From Dama dama (lineage: Eukaryota > Chordata > Mammalia > Artiodactyla > Cervidae), in assembly GCF_033118175.1 (NCBI RefSeq), contig NW_026870888.1, positions 2,418,001 through 2,482,000 of the forward strand: a stretch of DNA of 64,000 nucleotides, in the 5' to 3' direction. The number at the start of each line of letters is the position of its first letter. The stretch's first letter is position 1. The notes under the pieces were generated by a model. The model searched no databases, was not told where the DNA came from, and saw only the letters and a list, made by a program, of their open reading frames with translations. Positions 1 through 13,620 of this stretch are shown piece after piece. Made by a program: the position numbers and the translations under genes.

Positions 1-2610
1 GCACTTTGTGTTTTCCACATTTTTTCATGCTGCTCGTGTTTTTCACAACGTTTCATGCTCTTCATATTTTTAACACCGTTTCATGCTCTTCATATTGCTC
101 ACACCTTTTCATGCTCCACATATTTTTCAGACCTTTCATGCTCCTCGTGTTTTTCAGAACTTTTCATGCTCCTCATATTTTTCAGACCTTTTCATGCTCC
201 TCATATTTTTTAGACCTTTTCATGCTCCTCGTGTTTTTCAGAACTTTTCATGCTCCTCGTATTTTTCACACCGTTTCATGCTCCTCGTATTTTTCACACC
301 TTTTCATGCACTTTGTATTTTTCAAACCTTTTCATGCTCTTTGTATTTTTCACAACTTTTCACGCTCTTCATACTTTTCAAACCATTTCATGCTCTTCAT
401 ATTTTCACATCTTTTCATGCTCTTCATATTTTACACACCGTTTCATGCTCTTCATATTTTTCACAACTTTTCATGCTCTTCATATTTTTTACATATTTCA
501 TGCTTCTCATATTTTTCATACCATTTCATGCTCCTCATATTTTTCACATCTTTTCATGCTCCTCATATTTTTGACACCTTTTAAAGGTCTTCATATTTTT
601 CACACCGTTTCATGTTCCTCGTATTTTTCAGACCTTTTCATGCTCCTACTATTTTTCCCACCTTTTCATGCGCCTCGTATTTTTAGCACATTTTCTTTCT
701 CATCGTATTTTTCACACCTTTTCATGCTCTTCATATTTTTCACACATTTTCATGCACTTCGTAGTTTTCACACCTTTTCATTCTCCTCATATTTTTCAGA
801 CCTTTTCATACTCCTCATATTTGCAGACCTTTTCGTACTCCTCGTGTTTTTCACACCATTTCATGCTCCTCATATATTTCACAACTTTTCATGCTCTTCA
901 TATTATTGACATATTTTAATGCTCCTCATATTTTTCCCATCTTTTCATGCTCCTCATACTTTTGACACGTTTAAAAGGTCTTCATATTTTTCACACTGTT
1001 TCATGATCTTCATATTTTCACACCGTTTCATGCTCTTCAAATTTTTTAGACCTTTTCATGCTCCTGTTTTTTCACACCTTTTCATGCTCCTCGCATTTTT
1101 CACACCTTTTCATGCTCCTCGTATTTTTCAGACATTTTCATGCTCCTAATATTGTTCACACCTTTTCATGCTTCTCGTATTTTTCACACCTTTAAATGCT
1201 CTTCGTATTTTTCAAACCTTTTCATGCTCTTCATATTTTTCACACATTTTCATGCACTTCGTATTTTTCACACCTTTTCATTCTCCTCATATTTTTCAGA
1301 CCTTTTCATACTCCTCGTATTTGCAGACCTTTTCGTACTCCTCGTGTTTTTCACACCATTTCATGCTCCTCATATATTTCACAACTTTTCATGCTCTTCA
1401 TTTTATTGACATATTTTAATGCTCCTCATATTTTTCCCATCTTTTCATGCTCCTCATATTTTTGACACGTTTAAAAGGTCTTCATATTTTTCACACTGTT
1501 TCATGATCTTCATATTTTCACACCGTTTCATGCTCTTCAAATTTTTTAGACCTTTTCATGCTCCTGTTTTTTCACACCTTTTCATGCTCCTCGCATTTTT
1601 CACACCTTTTCATGCTCCTCGTATTTTTCAGACCTTTTCATGCTCCTAATATTGTTCACACCTTTTCATGCTTCTCGTATTTTTCGCACATTTTCTTTCT
1701 CATCGTATTTTTCACACCTTTTCATGCTCCTTGTATTTTTCAAACCTTTTCATGCTCCTCGTATTTTTCTGACCTTTACATGCTCCTCATATTTTATAGA
1801 CCTTTTCATGCTCCTCGTATTTTTCTCACATTTCCTTTCTCATCGTATTTTTCACACCTTTTCATGCTCCTCGTATTTTTTACACCTTTAATGCTCCTCG
1901 TATTTTTCACACCTTTACATGCTCTTCGTGTTTTTCAAACCTTTTAATGCTCTTCGAATTTTTCACACATTTTCATGCACTTCGTGTTTTCCACATTTTT
2001 TCATGCTGCTCGTGTTTTTCACACCGTTTCATGCTCCTCATATTTTTAACACCGTTTCATGCTCTTCATATTTTCACACCGTTTCATGCTCCTCGTATTT
2101 TTCACACCTTTTCATGCTCCTCGTATTTTTCACACCCTTTCATGCTCCTTGTGTTTTTCAGACCTTTTCATGCTCTTCGTATTTTTCACAGCATTTCATG
2201 CTTTCGCATTTTTCACACCATTGCATGCTCCTCGTATTTTTCACACTTTTCATGCACTTCGTATTTTTCAAACCTTTTCATTCTCTTTGTATTTTTCTCA
2301 ACTTTTCATGCATTTCATAATTTTTCAGACCTTTTCATGGTCTTCGTAGATTTCACACCAGTCATGCTCTTCGTATTTTTCACACCTTTTCAAGCTCTTC
2401 GTACTTTTCAAACCGTTTCTTGCTCTTCATATTTTTCACATATTTTCATGCTCTAAATATTTTTCACATTTCTTCATGCGCTTCATATTTTTCACATCTT
2501 TTCATCCTCTTCATATTTTTCACAACTTTTCATGCTCTTCATATTTTTTACATATTTCATGCTCCTCATATTTTTCATACCATTTCATGCTCCTCATATT
2601 TTTCATATCA
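1..2610 (+). repeat. Segmental copy of 11,532-13,622
   Basis: From base 1 the variant order matches 11,532 onward. The offset is 11,531 bp up to about 1.15 kb, then 11,031 bp after the local 500-bp doubling. Identity is very high over 2 kb, including rare units such as the short heading TTTACACACCG. A third and fourth relative lie 3,927 and 8,242 bp further right. Confidence 0.85.
716..1688 (+). repeat. 500-bp tandem duplication
   Basis: Sequence from about 716 to 1,188 recurs at about 1,216 to 1,688, with an offset of exactly 500 bp. It includes the unusual units ending ATTATTGACATATTTTAATG and the AAAAGGTC marker. The related copies near 12.2-12.7 kb and 16.1-16.6 kb have this block only once, so the doubling is specific to this copy. 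Confidence 0.85.
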
Positions 2611-2859
2611 TCATGCTCCTCATATTTTTGACACCTTTTAAAGGTCTTCATATTTTTCACACCGTTTCATGCTCTTTATATTTTCACACCGTTTCAAGTT
2701 CCTCGTATTTTTCAGACCTTTTCATGCTCCTACTAGTTTTCCCACCTTTTCATGCTCCTTGTGTTTTTAGCAGATTTTCTTTCTCATCGTATTTTTCACA
2801 CCTTTTCATGCTCCTCGTATTTTTCACACCTTTAATGCTCCTCGTATTTTTCACACCTT

Positions 2860-4130
2860 TTCATGCTTCTTATATTTTTCACACCTTTTCAGGCTCCTCG
2901 TATTTTTCCACCTTTTCAGGCTCCTCATATTTTTGAGAACTTTTCATGCTCTTCATATTTTTCACACCTTTTTATACTCCTCCTGTTTTCCAGACCTTTT
3001 CATGCTCCTCGTATTTTTCAGACCTTTTCATGCTCCTCGTTTTTTTCAGATCTTTTCATGCCTCTTATATTTTTCAGACCTTTACATGGTCCTCGTATAT
3101 TTCAGACCTTTTCGTTCTTCTCGGATTATTCACACCTTTTCAGGCTCCTCATATTTTTGAGACCTTTTCATCCTGTTCGTGTTTTCACACCTTTTCAAGC
3201 TCTTTGTATTTTTCACACTTTTTCGTGCTCTTCATATTGTTCACATCTTTTCATGCTCCAAGTATTTTTTAGACCTTTTCATGCTCCTCGTGTTTTTCAG
3301 AACTTTTCATGCTTCTCGTATTTTTCAGACCTTTTCATGCTCCTCGTATTTTTCACAGCTTTTCATTCTCCTCGTATTTTTCAGACCTTTTCATGCTCCT
3401 CGTATTTTTCACACATTTTCATGCTCTTCGTGTTTTTCACACCTATTCATGCTCCTTATGTTTTTAACACCTTTTCATGCTCCCTATATTTTTCACACCT
3501 TTTCAGGCTCCTCATATTTTTGAGACCTTTTCATGTTCTTCGTGTTTTCACACCTTTTCAAGCTCTTTGTATTTTTCACACTTTTTCGTGCTCTTCATAT
3601 TGTTCACACCTTTTCATGCTCCAAGTATTTTTTAGACCTTCTCATGCTCCTTGTGTTTTTCAGAACTTTTCATGCTTCTCGTGTTTTTCAGACCTTTTCA
3701 TGCTCCTCGTATTTTTCAGACCTTTTCATGCTCCTCGTGTTTTGCAGACCTTTTCATGCTCCTCGTATTTTTCAGACCTTTTCATGCTCCTCGTATTTTT
3801 GACACCTATTCATGCTCCTCATATTTTTCAGAACTTTTCATGCTCCTGGTATTTTTCAGACCTTTTCATGCTCCTCGTATTTTCAGACCTTTTCATTCCC
3901 CTCCTATTTTCAGACCTTTTTTGCTCCTCATATTTTTCATACCATTTCATGCTACTCATATTTTTCACATCTTTTCATGCTCCTCATATTTTTGACACCT
4001 TTTAAAGGTCTTCATATTTTTCACACCGTTTCATGCTCTTCATATTTTCACACCGTTTCATGTTGCTCGTATTTTTCAGACCTTTTCATGCTCCTACTAT
4101 TTTTCCTACCTTTTCATGCTCCTCGTATTT
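2860..4130 (+). repeat. Segmental copy of ~9,465-10,736
   Basis: Units from 2,860 to 4,130 match 9,465 to 10,736 in order, with an offset of 6,577 bp rising to 6,606 bp near the end. That change is about one extra unit in the right copy. Shared rare features include CAGGCTCC units, a TTTTTGAGA unit ending and the CCCCTCC unit near 3,896 and 10,502. A local extra unit near 2,890-2,920 is absent from the right copy. Confidence 0.83.
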
Positions 4131-4449
4131 TTCTCACATTTCCTTTCACATCGTATTTTTCACAGCTTTTCATGCTCCTCATATTTTTCGCACCTTTTCA
4201 TGCTCCTCGTATTTTTCAAACCCATTCATGCTCCTTGTATTTTTCAGACCTTTTCATGCTCTTTGTATTTTTCACACCTTTTCATGCTCCTCATATTTTT
4301 GAAACCTTTTCATGTTCCTCATATTTATCACACCGTTTCATACTCCTCATATTTTTCACACCTTTTCATGTTCCTCGTATTTTTCAAACCTTTTCATGCT
4401 CCTCATATTTTTCAGACATTTTCATGCTCCTAGTATTGTTCACACCTTT

Positions 4450-5330
4450 TCATGCTCCTCGTTTTTTTCACACCTTTTCATATTCCTCGTATTTTTCACA
4501 CCTATTCATGCTCCTTGTATTTTTCAGACCTTTTCGTGCTCTTCATATTTTTCACAGCATTTCATGCTTTCGCATTTTTAACACCGTTTCATGCTCTTTG
4601 TATTTTTCACACCTTGTCATGCACTTTGTATTTTTCAAACCTTTTCATGCTCTTTGTATTTTTCACAACTTTTCATGCTTTTCATAATTTTTCACACCTT
4701 TTCATTGTCTTCGTATATTTCACACCAGTCATGCTCTTTGTATTTTTCACACCTTTTCAAGTTCTTCATACTTTTAAAACCATTTCATGCTCTTCATATT
4801 TTTCACAACTTTTCATGCTCTTCATATTTTTTACATATTTCATGCTTCTCATATTTTTCATACCATTTAATGCTCCTCATATTTTTCACATCTTTTCATG
4901 CTCCTCATATTTTTGACACCTTTTGAAGTCTTCATATTTTTCACACCGTTTCATGCTCTTTATATTTTCACACCGTTTCATGTTCCTCGTATTTTTCAGA
5001 CCTTTTCATGCTCCTACTATTTTTCCCACCTGTTCATGCTCCTTGTATTTTTAGCACATTTTCTTTCTCATCGTATTTTTCACACCTTTTCATGCTCTTC
5101 GTATTTTTCACACCTTTAATGCTCCTCGTATTTTTCACACCTTTACATGCTGTTCGTATTTTTCAAACCTTTTCATGCTCTTCAAATTTTTCACACATTT
5201 TCATGCACTTCGTGTTTTCCACATTTTTTCTTGCTGCTCGTGTTTTTCACACCGTTTCATGCTCTTCATATTTTCACACCGTTTCATGCTCCTCATATTT
5301 TTCACACCTTTTCATGCTTCTCATATTTTT
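4450..5330 (+). repeat. Family A segment related to 6,370-7,240
   Basis: The segment matches about 6,370-7,240; the offset is 1,896 bp over 4,590-4,916 and shifts by small indels later. It carries the rare CATTGTCTTCGTATA unit at 4,703 and the short unit with CACCAGTCATG. Further relatives lie near 27.0-27.35 kb and, a further 836 bp on, near 27.9-28.2 kb. At 4,921 the marker unit reads TTTTGAAGTCTTCAT, closer to family B than the usual TTTTAAAGGTC form. Confidence 0.75.
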
Positions 5331-8300
5331 AAGATCTTTTCATGCTTCTCGTATTTTTCAGACAATTTCATGCTCCTAGTATTTTTCACACGTTTTCATG
5401 CACCTCGTATTTTTCACACCTTTTCATGCTCTTCGTAGTTTTCACACCTTTTCATGCTCCTCATATTTTTCAGACCTTCTCGTGCTCCTCATATTTGCAG
5501 ACCTTTTCGTACTCCTCATATTTTTCACACCTTTTCATGCTCATCATATATTTCACAACTTTTCATGCTCTTCATATTATTGACATATTTTAATGCTCCT
5601 CATATTTTTCACATCTTTTCATGCTCCTCATATTTTTGACACGTTTAAAAGGTCTTCATATTTTTCACACCGTTTCATGATCTTCATATTTTCACACCAT
5701 TTCATGCTCCTCAAAGTTTTTAGACTTTTTCATGCTCCTCATATTTTTCAGACCTTTATATGCTCCTCGTATTTTTCACAGCTTTTCATGCTCCTCGTGT
5801 TTTTCACACCTTTTCATGCTCCTCGTATTTTTTCAGACATTTTCATGCTCCTGTTTTTTTCACACATTTTCATGCTCCTCGTATTTTTCAGCCCTTTTCA
5901 TGCTCATACTATTGTTCACACCTTTTCATGCTCCTTGTATTTTTCACACCTTTTCATGCTCTTCGTATTTTTCACACCTTTTCATGCTCCTCGTATTTTT
6001 CAGACCTTTTCATGCTTCTCGTATTTTTCACACCTTGTCATGCTACTCGTATTTTTTAGAACTTTTCATGGTCGTCGTATATTTCAGACCTTTTCGTGCT
6101 TCTCGGATTTATCACATCTTTTCATGCTACTCGTATTTTTCAGACCTTTTCATGCTCCTACTATTGTTCACACCTTTTCGTGCTCCTCGTATTTTTCACA
6201 CCTTTTTGTGCTCCTCGTATTTTTCACACCTTTTCATGCTCCTCGTATTTATCACACCGTTTCTTACTCCTCATATTTTTCACACCTTTTCATGCTCCTC
6301 GTATTTTTCAAACCTTTTCATGCTCCTCATTTTTTTCAGACATTTTCATGCTCCTAGTATTGTTCACACCTTTTCATGCTCCTCGTATTTTTCACACCTA
6401 TTAATGCTCCTTGTATTTTTCAGACCTTTTCATGCTCTTCGTATTTTTCACAGCATTTCTTGCTTTCTCATATTTCACACCGTTTCATGCTCCTCGTATT
6501 TTTCACATGTTTTCATGCACTTTGTATTTTTCAAACCTTTTCATGCTCTTTGTATTTTTCAGAACTTTTCATGCTTTTCATAATTTTTCACACCTTTTCA
6601 TTGTCTTCGTATATTTCACACCAGTCATGCTCTTTGTATTTTTCACACCTTTTCAAGCTCTTCATACTTTTCAAACCATTTCATGCTCTTCATATTTTTC
6701 ACAACTTTTCATGCTCTTCATATTTTTTACATATTTCATTCTCCTCATATTTTTCATACCATTTCATGCTCCTCTTATTTTTCACATCTTTTCATGCTCC
6801 TCATATTTTTGACACCTTTTAAAGGTCTTCATATTTTTCACCCCGTTTCATGCTCTTTATATTTTCACACCGTTTCATGTTCCTCGTATTTTTCAGACCT
6901 TTTCATGCTCCTACTAGTTTTCCCACCTTTTCATGCTCCTTGTGTTTTTAGCAGATTTTCTTTCTCATCGTATTTTTCACACCTTTTCATGCTCCTCGTA
7001 TTTTTCACACCTTTAATGCTCCTCGTATTTTTCACACCTTTCCATGCTCTTCGTATTTTTCAAACCTTTTCATGCTCTTCGAATTTTTCACACATTTTCA
7101 TGCACTTCATGTTTTCCACATTTTTTCATGCTGCTCGTGTTTTTCACACCGTTTCTTGCTCTTCATATTTTTAACACCGTTTCATGCTCTTCATATTTTC
7201 ACACCTTTTCATGCTCCTCATATTTTTCACACCTTTCCATATTCTCATATTTTTCACATCTTTTCATGCTCCTCATATTTTTGACACGTTTAAAAGGTCT
7301 TCATATTTTTCACACCGTTTCATGGTCTTCATATTTTCACACCGTTTCATGCTCCTCAAATTTTTTAGACCTTTTCATGCTCCTCATATTTTTCAGACCT
7401 TTATATGCTCCTCGTATTTTTCACACCTTTTCATGCTCCTCGTGTTTTTCACACCTTTTCATGCTCCTATTATTTTTCACACCTTTTCATGCTCCTCGTA
7501 TTTTTCGCACATTTTCTTTCTCATCGTATTTTTCACACCTTTTCATGCTCGTCGTATTTTACAGACCTTTTCATGCTTCTGTTTTTTTCACACCTTTTCA
7601 TGCTCCTCGTATTTTCACAACTTTTCATGCTCCTCGTATTTTTCAGACCTTTTCATGCTCCTACTATTGTTCCCACCTTTTCATGCTCTTCGTATTTTTC
7701 GCACATTTTCTTTCTCATCATATTTTTCATACCTTTTCGTGCTCCTTGTATTTTTCACACCTCTTCATGCTCTTCGTATTTTTCACATCTTTTCATGCTC
7801 CTCATATTTTTCAGACGTTTTCATGCTTCTCGTATTTTTCACACCTTGTCATGCTACTCGTATTTTTTAGAACTTTTCATGGTCCTCGTATATTTCAGAC
7901 CTTTTCGTGCTCCTCCGATTTTTCACATCTTTTCATGCTCCTCGTATTTTTCAGACCTTTTCATGCTCCTACTATTGTTCTCACCTGTTCGTGCTCCTCG
8001 TATTTTTTGCACATTTTCTTTCTCATCGTATTTTTCACACCTTTTCATGCCAGTCGTATTTTTTGAACTTTTCATGGTCCTCGTATATTTCAGACCTTTT
8101 CGTGCTCCTCCGATTTTTCACATCTTTTCATGCTCCTCGCATTTTACAGACCTTTTCATGCTCCTCGTATTTTCCCACCTTTTCATGCTCTTTGTGTTTT
8201 TCAAACCTTTTCATGCTCTTCGAATTTTTATACATTTTCATGCTCTTCGTGTTTTTCACACATTTTCATGCTATTCGTGTTTTTTACACTTTTTCATGCT

Positions 8301-9464
8301 CCTCATATATTTCACACCTTTTCATGCTCCTCGTATTTTTCACACCTTTTCATGCTCCTCGTATTTTTCTGACCTTTACATGCTCCTCATATTTTATAGA
8401 CCTTTTCATGCTCCACGCATTTTTCAGACCTTTTCATGGTCCTCGTACTTTTAAACCTTTTCGTGCTCCTCGTATTTTTCACACCTTTTCATGCTCCATG
8501 TATTTTTCACACCTTTTCATGCTCCTCATATATTTCACAACTTTTCATGCTCTTCATATTTTTCACACATTTTCATGCTCCTCCTATTTTTCATACCGTT
8601 TCATGCTCCTCATAATTTTCACATCTTTTCATGGTCCTCATATTTCTGACATGTTTTAAAGGTCTTCATGTTTTTCACACCATTTCATGCTCTTTATATT
8701 TTCACACCGTTTCATGCTCCTCACATTATTTAGACCGTTTCATGCTCCTCATATTTTTCAGACCTTTATATGCTCCTCGTATTTTTCACACCTTTTCATG
8801 CTCTCGTGTTTTTCACACCTTTTCATGCTCCTATTATTTTTCACACCTTTTCATGCTCCTCGTATTTTTCGCACATTTTCTTTCTCATCGTATTTTTCAC
8901 ACCTTTTCATGCTCCTCGTATTTTACAGAGCTTTTCATGCTCCTTGTTTTTCTCACACCTTTTAATGCTCTACGTATTTTTCACAACTTTTCATGGTCCT
9001 CGTATTTTTCAGACCTTTTCATGCTCCTACTATTTTTCACACCTTTTCATGCTCCCTGTATTTTTCACACCTTTAATGCTCCTCGTATATTTCACACTTT
9101 ACATGCTCTTCGTATTTTGCAAACCTTTTCATGCTCTTCAAATTTTTCACACATTTACATGCACTTCGTGTTTTCCACAACTTTTCATGCTGCTCGTGTT
9201 TTTCACACCATTTCATGCTCTTCATATTTTTCAGACCGTTTCATGCTCCTCATATTTTTCACACCTTTTCATGCACTTTGTATTTTTCAAACCTTTTCAT
9301 GCTCTTTGTATTTTTCACAACTTTTCATGCTCCTCGTGTTTTCCAGACCTTTTTATGCTCCTTATATTTTTCACACCTTTTCATGCTCCTCCTATTTTTC
9401 ACACCTTTTCATGCTCCTTATATTTTTCACACCTTTTCATACTCCTCGTATTTTTCACACCTTT
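5331..9464 (+). repeat. Irregular family A stretch
   Basis: This stretch contains only 28-bp family A units with no clean long tandem period that I could place, apart from the 6.37-7.24 kb relative noted separately. Parts resemble the later 17.5-20.4 kb and 29.3-30.3 kb segments; the run with TTTTTATACATTTTCATG near 8,228 is an example. It looks like an older, more rearranged part of the array. Nothing gene-like is present. Confidence 0.8.
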
Positions 9465-9915
9465 TCATGCTTCTTATATTTTTCACACCTTTTCAGGCTC
9501 CTCATATTTTTGAGAACTTTTCATGCTCTTCATATTTTTCACACCTTTTTATACTCCTCCTGTTTTCCAGACCTTTTCATGCTCCTCGTATTTTTCAGAC
9601 CTTTTCATGCTCCTCGTTTTTTTCAGATCTTTTCATGCCTCTTATATTTTTCAGACCTTTACATGGTCCTCGTATATTTCAGACCTTTTCGTTCTTCTCG
9701 GATTATTCACACCTTTTCAGGCTCCTCATATTTTTGAGAACTTTTCATCCTGTTCGTGTTTTCACACCTTTTCAAGCTCTTTGTATTTTTCACACTTTTT
9801 CGTGCTCTTCATATTGTTCACATCTTTTCATGCTCCAAGTATTTTTTAGACCTTTTCATGCTCCTCGTGTTTTTCAGAACTTTTCATGCTTCTCGTATTT
9901 TTCAGACCTTTTCAT

Positions 9916-12900
9916 GCTCCTCGTATTTTTCACAGCTTTTCATTCTCCTCGTATTTTTCAGACCTTTTCATGCTCCTCGTATTTTTCACACATTTTCATG
10001 CTCTTCGTGTTTTTCACACCTATTCATGCTCCTTATGTTTTTAACACCTTTTCATGCTCCCTATATTTTTCACACCTTGTCAGGCTCCTCATATTTTTGA
10101 GACCTTTTCATGTTCTTCGTGTTTTCACACCTTTTCAAGCTCTTTGTATTTTTCACACTTTTTCGTGCTCTTCATATTGTTCACACCTTTTCATGCTCCA
10201 AGTATTTTTTAGACCTTCTCATGCTCCTCGTGTTTTTCAGAACTTTTCATGCTTCTCGTATTTTTCAGACCTTTTCATGCTCCTCGTATTTTTCAGACCT
10301 TTTCATGCTCCTCATATTTTTCAGACCTTTTCATGCTCCTCGTGTTTTGCAGACCTTTTCATGCTCCTCGTATTTTTCAGACCTTTTCATGCTCCTCGTA
10401 TTTTTGACACCTATTCATGCTCCTCATATTTTTCAGAACTTTTCATGCTCCTGGTATTTTTCAGACCTTTTCATGCTCCTCGTATTTTTCAGACCTTTTC
10501 ATTCCCCTCCTATTTTCAGACCTTTTTTGCTCCTCATATTTTTCATACCATTTCATGCTACTCATATTTTTCACATCTTTTCATGCTCCTCATATTTTTG
10601 ACACCCTTTAAAGGTCTTCATATTTTTCACACCGTTTCATGCTCTTTATATTTTCACACCGTTTCATGTTGCTCGTATTTTTCAGACCTTTTCATGCTCC
10701 TACTATTTTTCCTACCTTTTCATGCTTCTCGTATTTTTCTCACATTTCCTTTCTCATCGTATTTTTCACACCTTTTCATGCTCCTCGTATTTTTCACACC
10801 TTTTCATGCTCCTCGTATTTTTCACACCCTTTCATGCTCCTTGTGTTTTTCAGACCTTTTCATGCTCTTCGTATTTTTCACAGCATTTCATGCTTTCGCA
10901 TTTTTCACACCATTGCATGCTCCTCGTATTTTTCACACCTTTTCATGCACTTCGTATTTTTCAAACCTTTTCATTCTCTTTGTATTTTTCACAACTTTTC
11001 ATGCATTTCATAATTTTTCAGACCTTTTCATGGTCTTCGTAGATTTCACACCAGTCATGCTCTTCGTATTTTTCACACCTTTTCAAGCTCTTCGTACTTT
11101 TCAAACCGTTTCTTGCTCCTCATATTTTTCACAACTTTTCATGCTCTTCATATTTTTTACATATTTCATGCTCCTCATATTTTTCATACCATTTCATGCT
11201 CCTCATATTTTTCATATCTTTTCATGCTCCTCATATTTTTGACACCTTTTAAAGGTCTTCATATTTTTCACACCGTTTCATGCCCTTTATATTTTCACAC
11301 CGTTTCATGTTCCTCGTATTTTTCAGACCTTTTCATGCTCCTACTAGTTTTCCCACCTTTTCATGCTCCTTGTGTTTTTAGCACATTTTCTTTCTCATCG
11401 TATTTTTCACACCTTTTCATGCTCCTCGTATTTTTCACACCTTTAATGCTCCTCGTATTTTTCACACCTTTACATGCTCTTCGTATTTTTCAAACCTTTT
11501 CATGCTCTTCGAATTTTTCACACATTTTCATGCACTTCGTGTTTTCCACATTTTTTCATGCTGCTCGTGTTTTTCACAACGTTTCATGCTCTTCATATTT
11601 TTAACACCGTTTCATGCTCTTCATATTGCTCACACCTTTTCATGCTCCACATATTTTTCAGACCTTTCATGCTCCTCGTGTTTTTCAGAACTTTTCATGC
11701 TCCTCATATTTTTCAGACCTTTTCATGCTCCTCATATTTTTTAGACCTTTTCATGCTCCTCGTGTTTTTCAGAACTTTTCATGCTCCTCGTATTTTTCAC
11801 ACCGTTTCATGCTCCTCGTATTTTTCACACCTTTTCATGCACTTTGTATTTTTCAAACCTTTTCATGCTCTTTGTATTTTTCACAACTTTTCACGCTCTT
11901 CATACTTTTCAAACCATTTCATGCTCTTCATATTTTCACATCTTTTCATGCTCTTCATATTTTACACACCGTTTCATGCTCTTCATATTTTTCACAACTT
12001 TTCATGCTCTTCATATTTTTTACATATTTCATGCTTCTCATATTTTTCATACCATTTCATGCTCCTCATATTTTTCACATCTTTTCATGCTCCTCATATT
12101 TTTGACACCTTTTAAAGGTCTTCATATTTTTCACACCGTTTCATGTTCCTCGTATTTTTCAGACCTTTTCATGCTCCTACTATTTTTCCCACCTTTTCAT
12201 GCGCCTCGTATTTTTAGCACATTTTCTTTCTCATCGTATTTTTCACACCTTTTCATGCTCTTCATATTTTTCACACATTTTCATGCACTTCGTAGTTTTC
12301 ACACCTTTTCATTCTCCTCATATTTTTCAGACCTTTTCATACTCCTCGTATTTGCAGACCTTTTTGTACTCCTCGTGTTTTTCACACCATTTCATGCTCC
12401 TCATATATTTCACAACTTTTCATGCTCTTCATATTATTGACATATTTTAATGCTCCTCATATTTTTCCCATCTTTTCATGCTCCTCATATTTTTGACACG
12501 TTTAAAAGGTCTTCATATTTTTCACACTGTTTCATGATCTTCATATTTTCACACCGTTTCATGCTCTTCAAATTTTTTAGACCTTTTCATGCTCCTGTTT
12601 TTTCACACCTTTTCATGCTCCTCGCATTTTTCACACCTTTTCATGCTCCTCGTATTTTTCAGACCTTTTCATGCTCCTAATATTGTTCACACCTTTTCAT
12701 GCTTCTCGTATTTTTCGCACATTTTCTTTCTCATCGTATTTTTCACACCTTTTCATGCTCCTTGTATTTTTCAAACCTTTTCATGCTCCTCGTATTTTTC
12801 TGACCTTTACATGCTCCTCATATTTTATAGACCTTTTCATGCTCCTCGTATTTTTCTCACATTTCCTTTCTCATCGTATTTTTCACACCTTTTCATGCTC

Positions 12901-13620
12901 CTCGTATTTTTCACACCTTTAATGCTCCTCGTATTTTTCACACCTTTACATGCTCTTCGTGTTTTTCAAACCTTTTAATGCTCTTCGAATTTTTCACACA
13001 TTTTCATGCACTTCGTGTTTTCCACATTTTTTCATGCTGCTCGTGTTTTTCACACCGTTTCATGCTCCTCATATTTTTAACACCGTTTCATGCTCTTCAT
13101 ATTTTCACACCGTTTCATGCTCCTCGTATTTTTCACACCTTTTCATGCTCCTCGTATTTTTCACACCCTTTCATGCTCCTTGTGTTTTTCAGACCTTTTC
13201 ATGCTCTTCGTATTTTTCACAGCATTTCATGCTTTCGCATTTTTCACACCATTGCATGCTCCTCGTATTTTTCACACCTTTTCATGCACTTCGTATTTTT
13301 CAAACCTTTTCATTCTCTTTGTATTTTTCACAACTTTTCATGCATTTCATAATTTTTCAGACCTTTTCATGGTCTTCGTAGATTTCACACCAGTCATGCT
13401 CTTCGTATTTTTCACACCTTTTCAAGCTCTTCATACTTTTCAAACCGTTTCTTGCTCTTCATATTTTTCACATATTTTCATGCTCTAAATATTTTTCACA
13501 TCTCTTCATGCACTTCATATTTTTCACATCTTTTCATCCTCTTCATATTTTTCACAACATTTCATGCTCTTCATATTTTTTACATATTTCTTGCTCCTCA
13601 TATTTTTCATACCATTTCAT
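9916..13620 (+). repeat. 3.7-kb tandem duplication, copy 1
   Basis: This is the first unit of a head-to-tail pair. Its start (CACAGCTTTTCATTCTCC near 9,930) recurs near 13,635 at an offset of 3,705 bp. The offset becomes 3,927 bp in the second part because copy 2 carries about 222 bp (eight units) more. Variant order is otherwise preserved over the full length. Confidence 0.87.
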
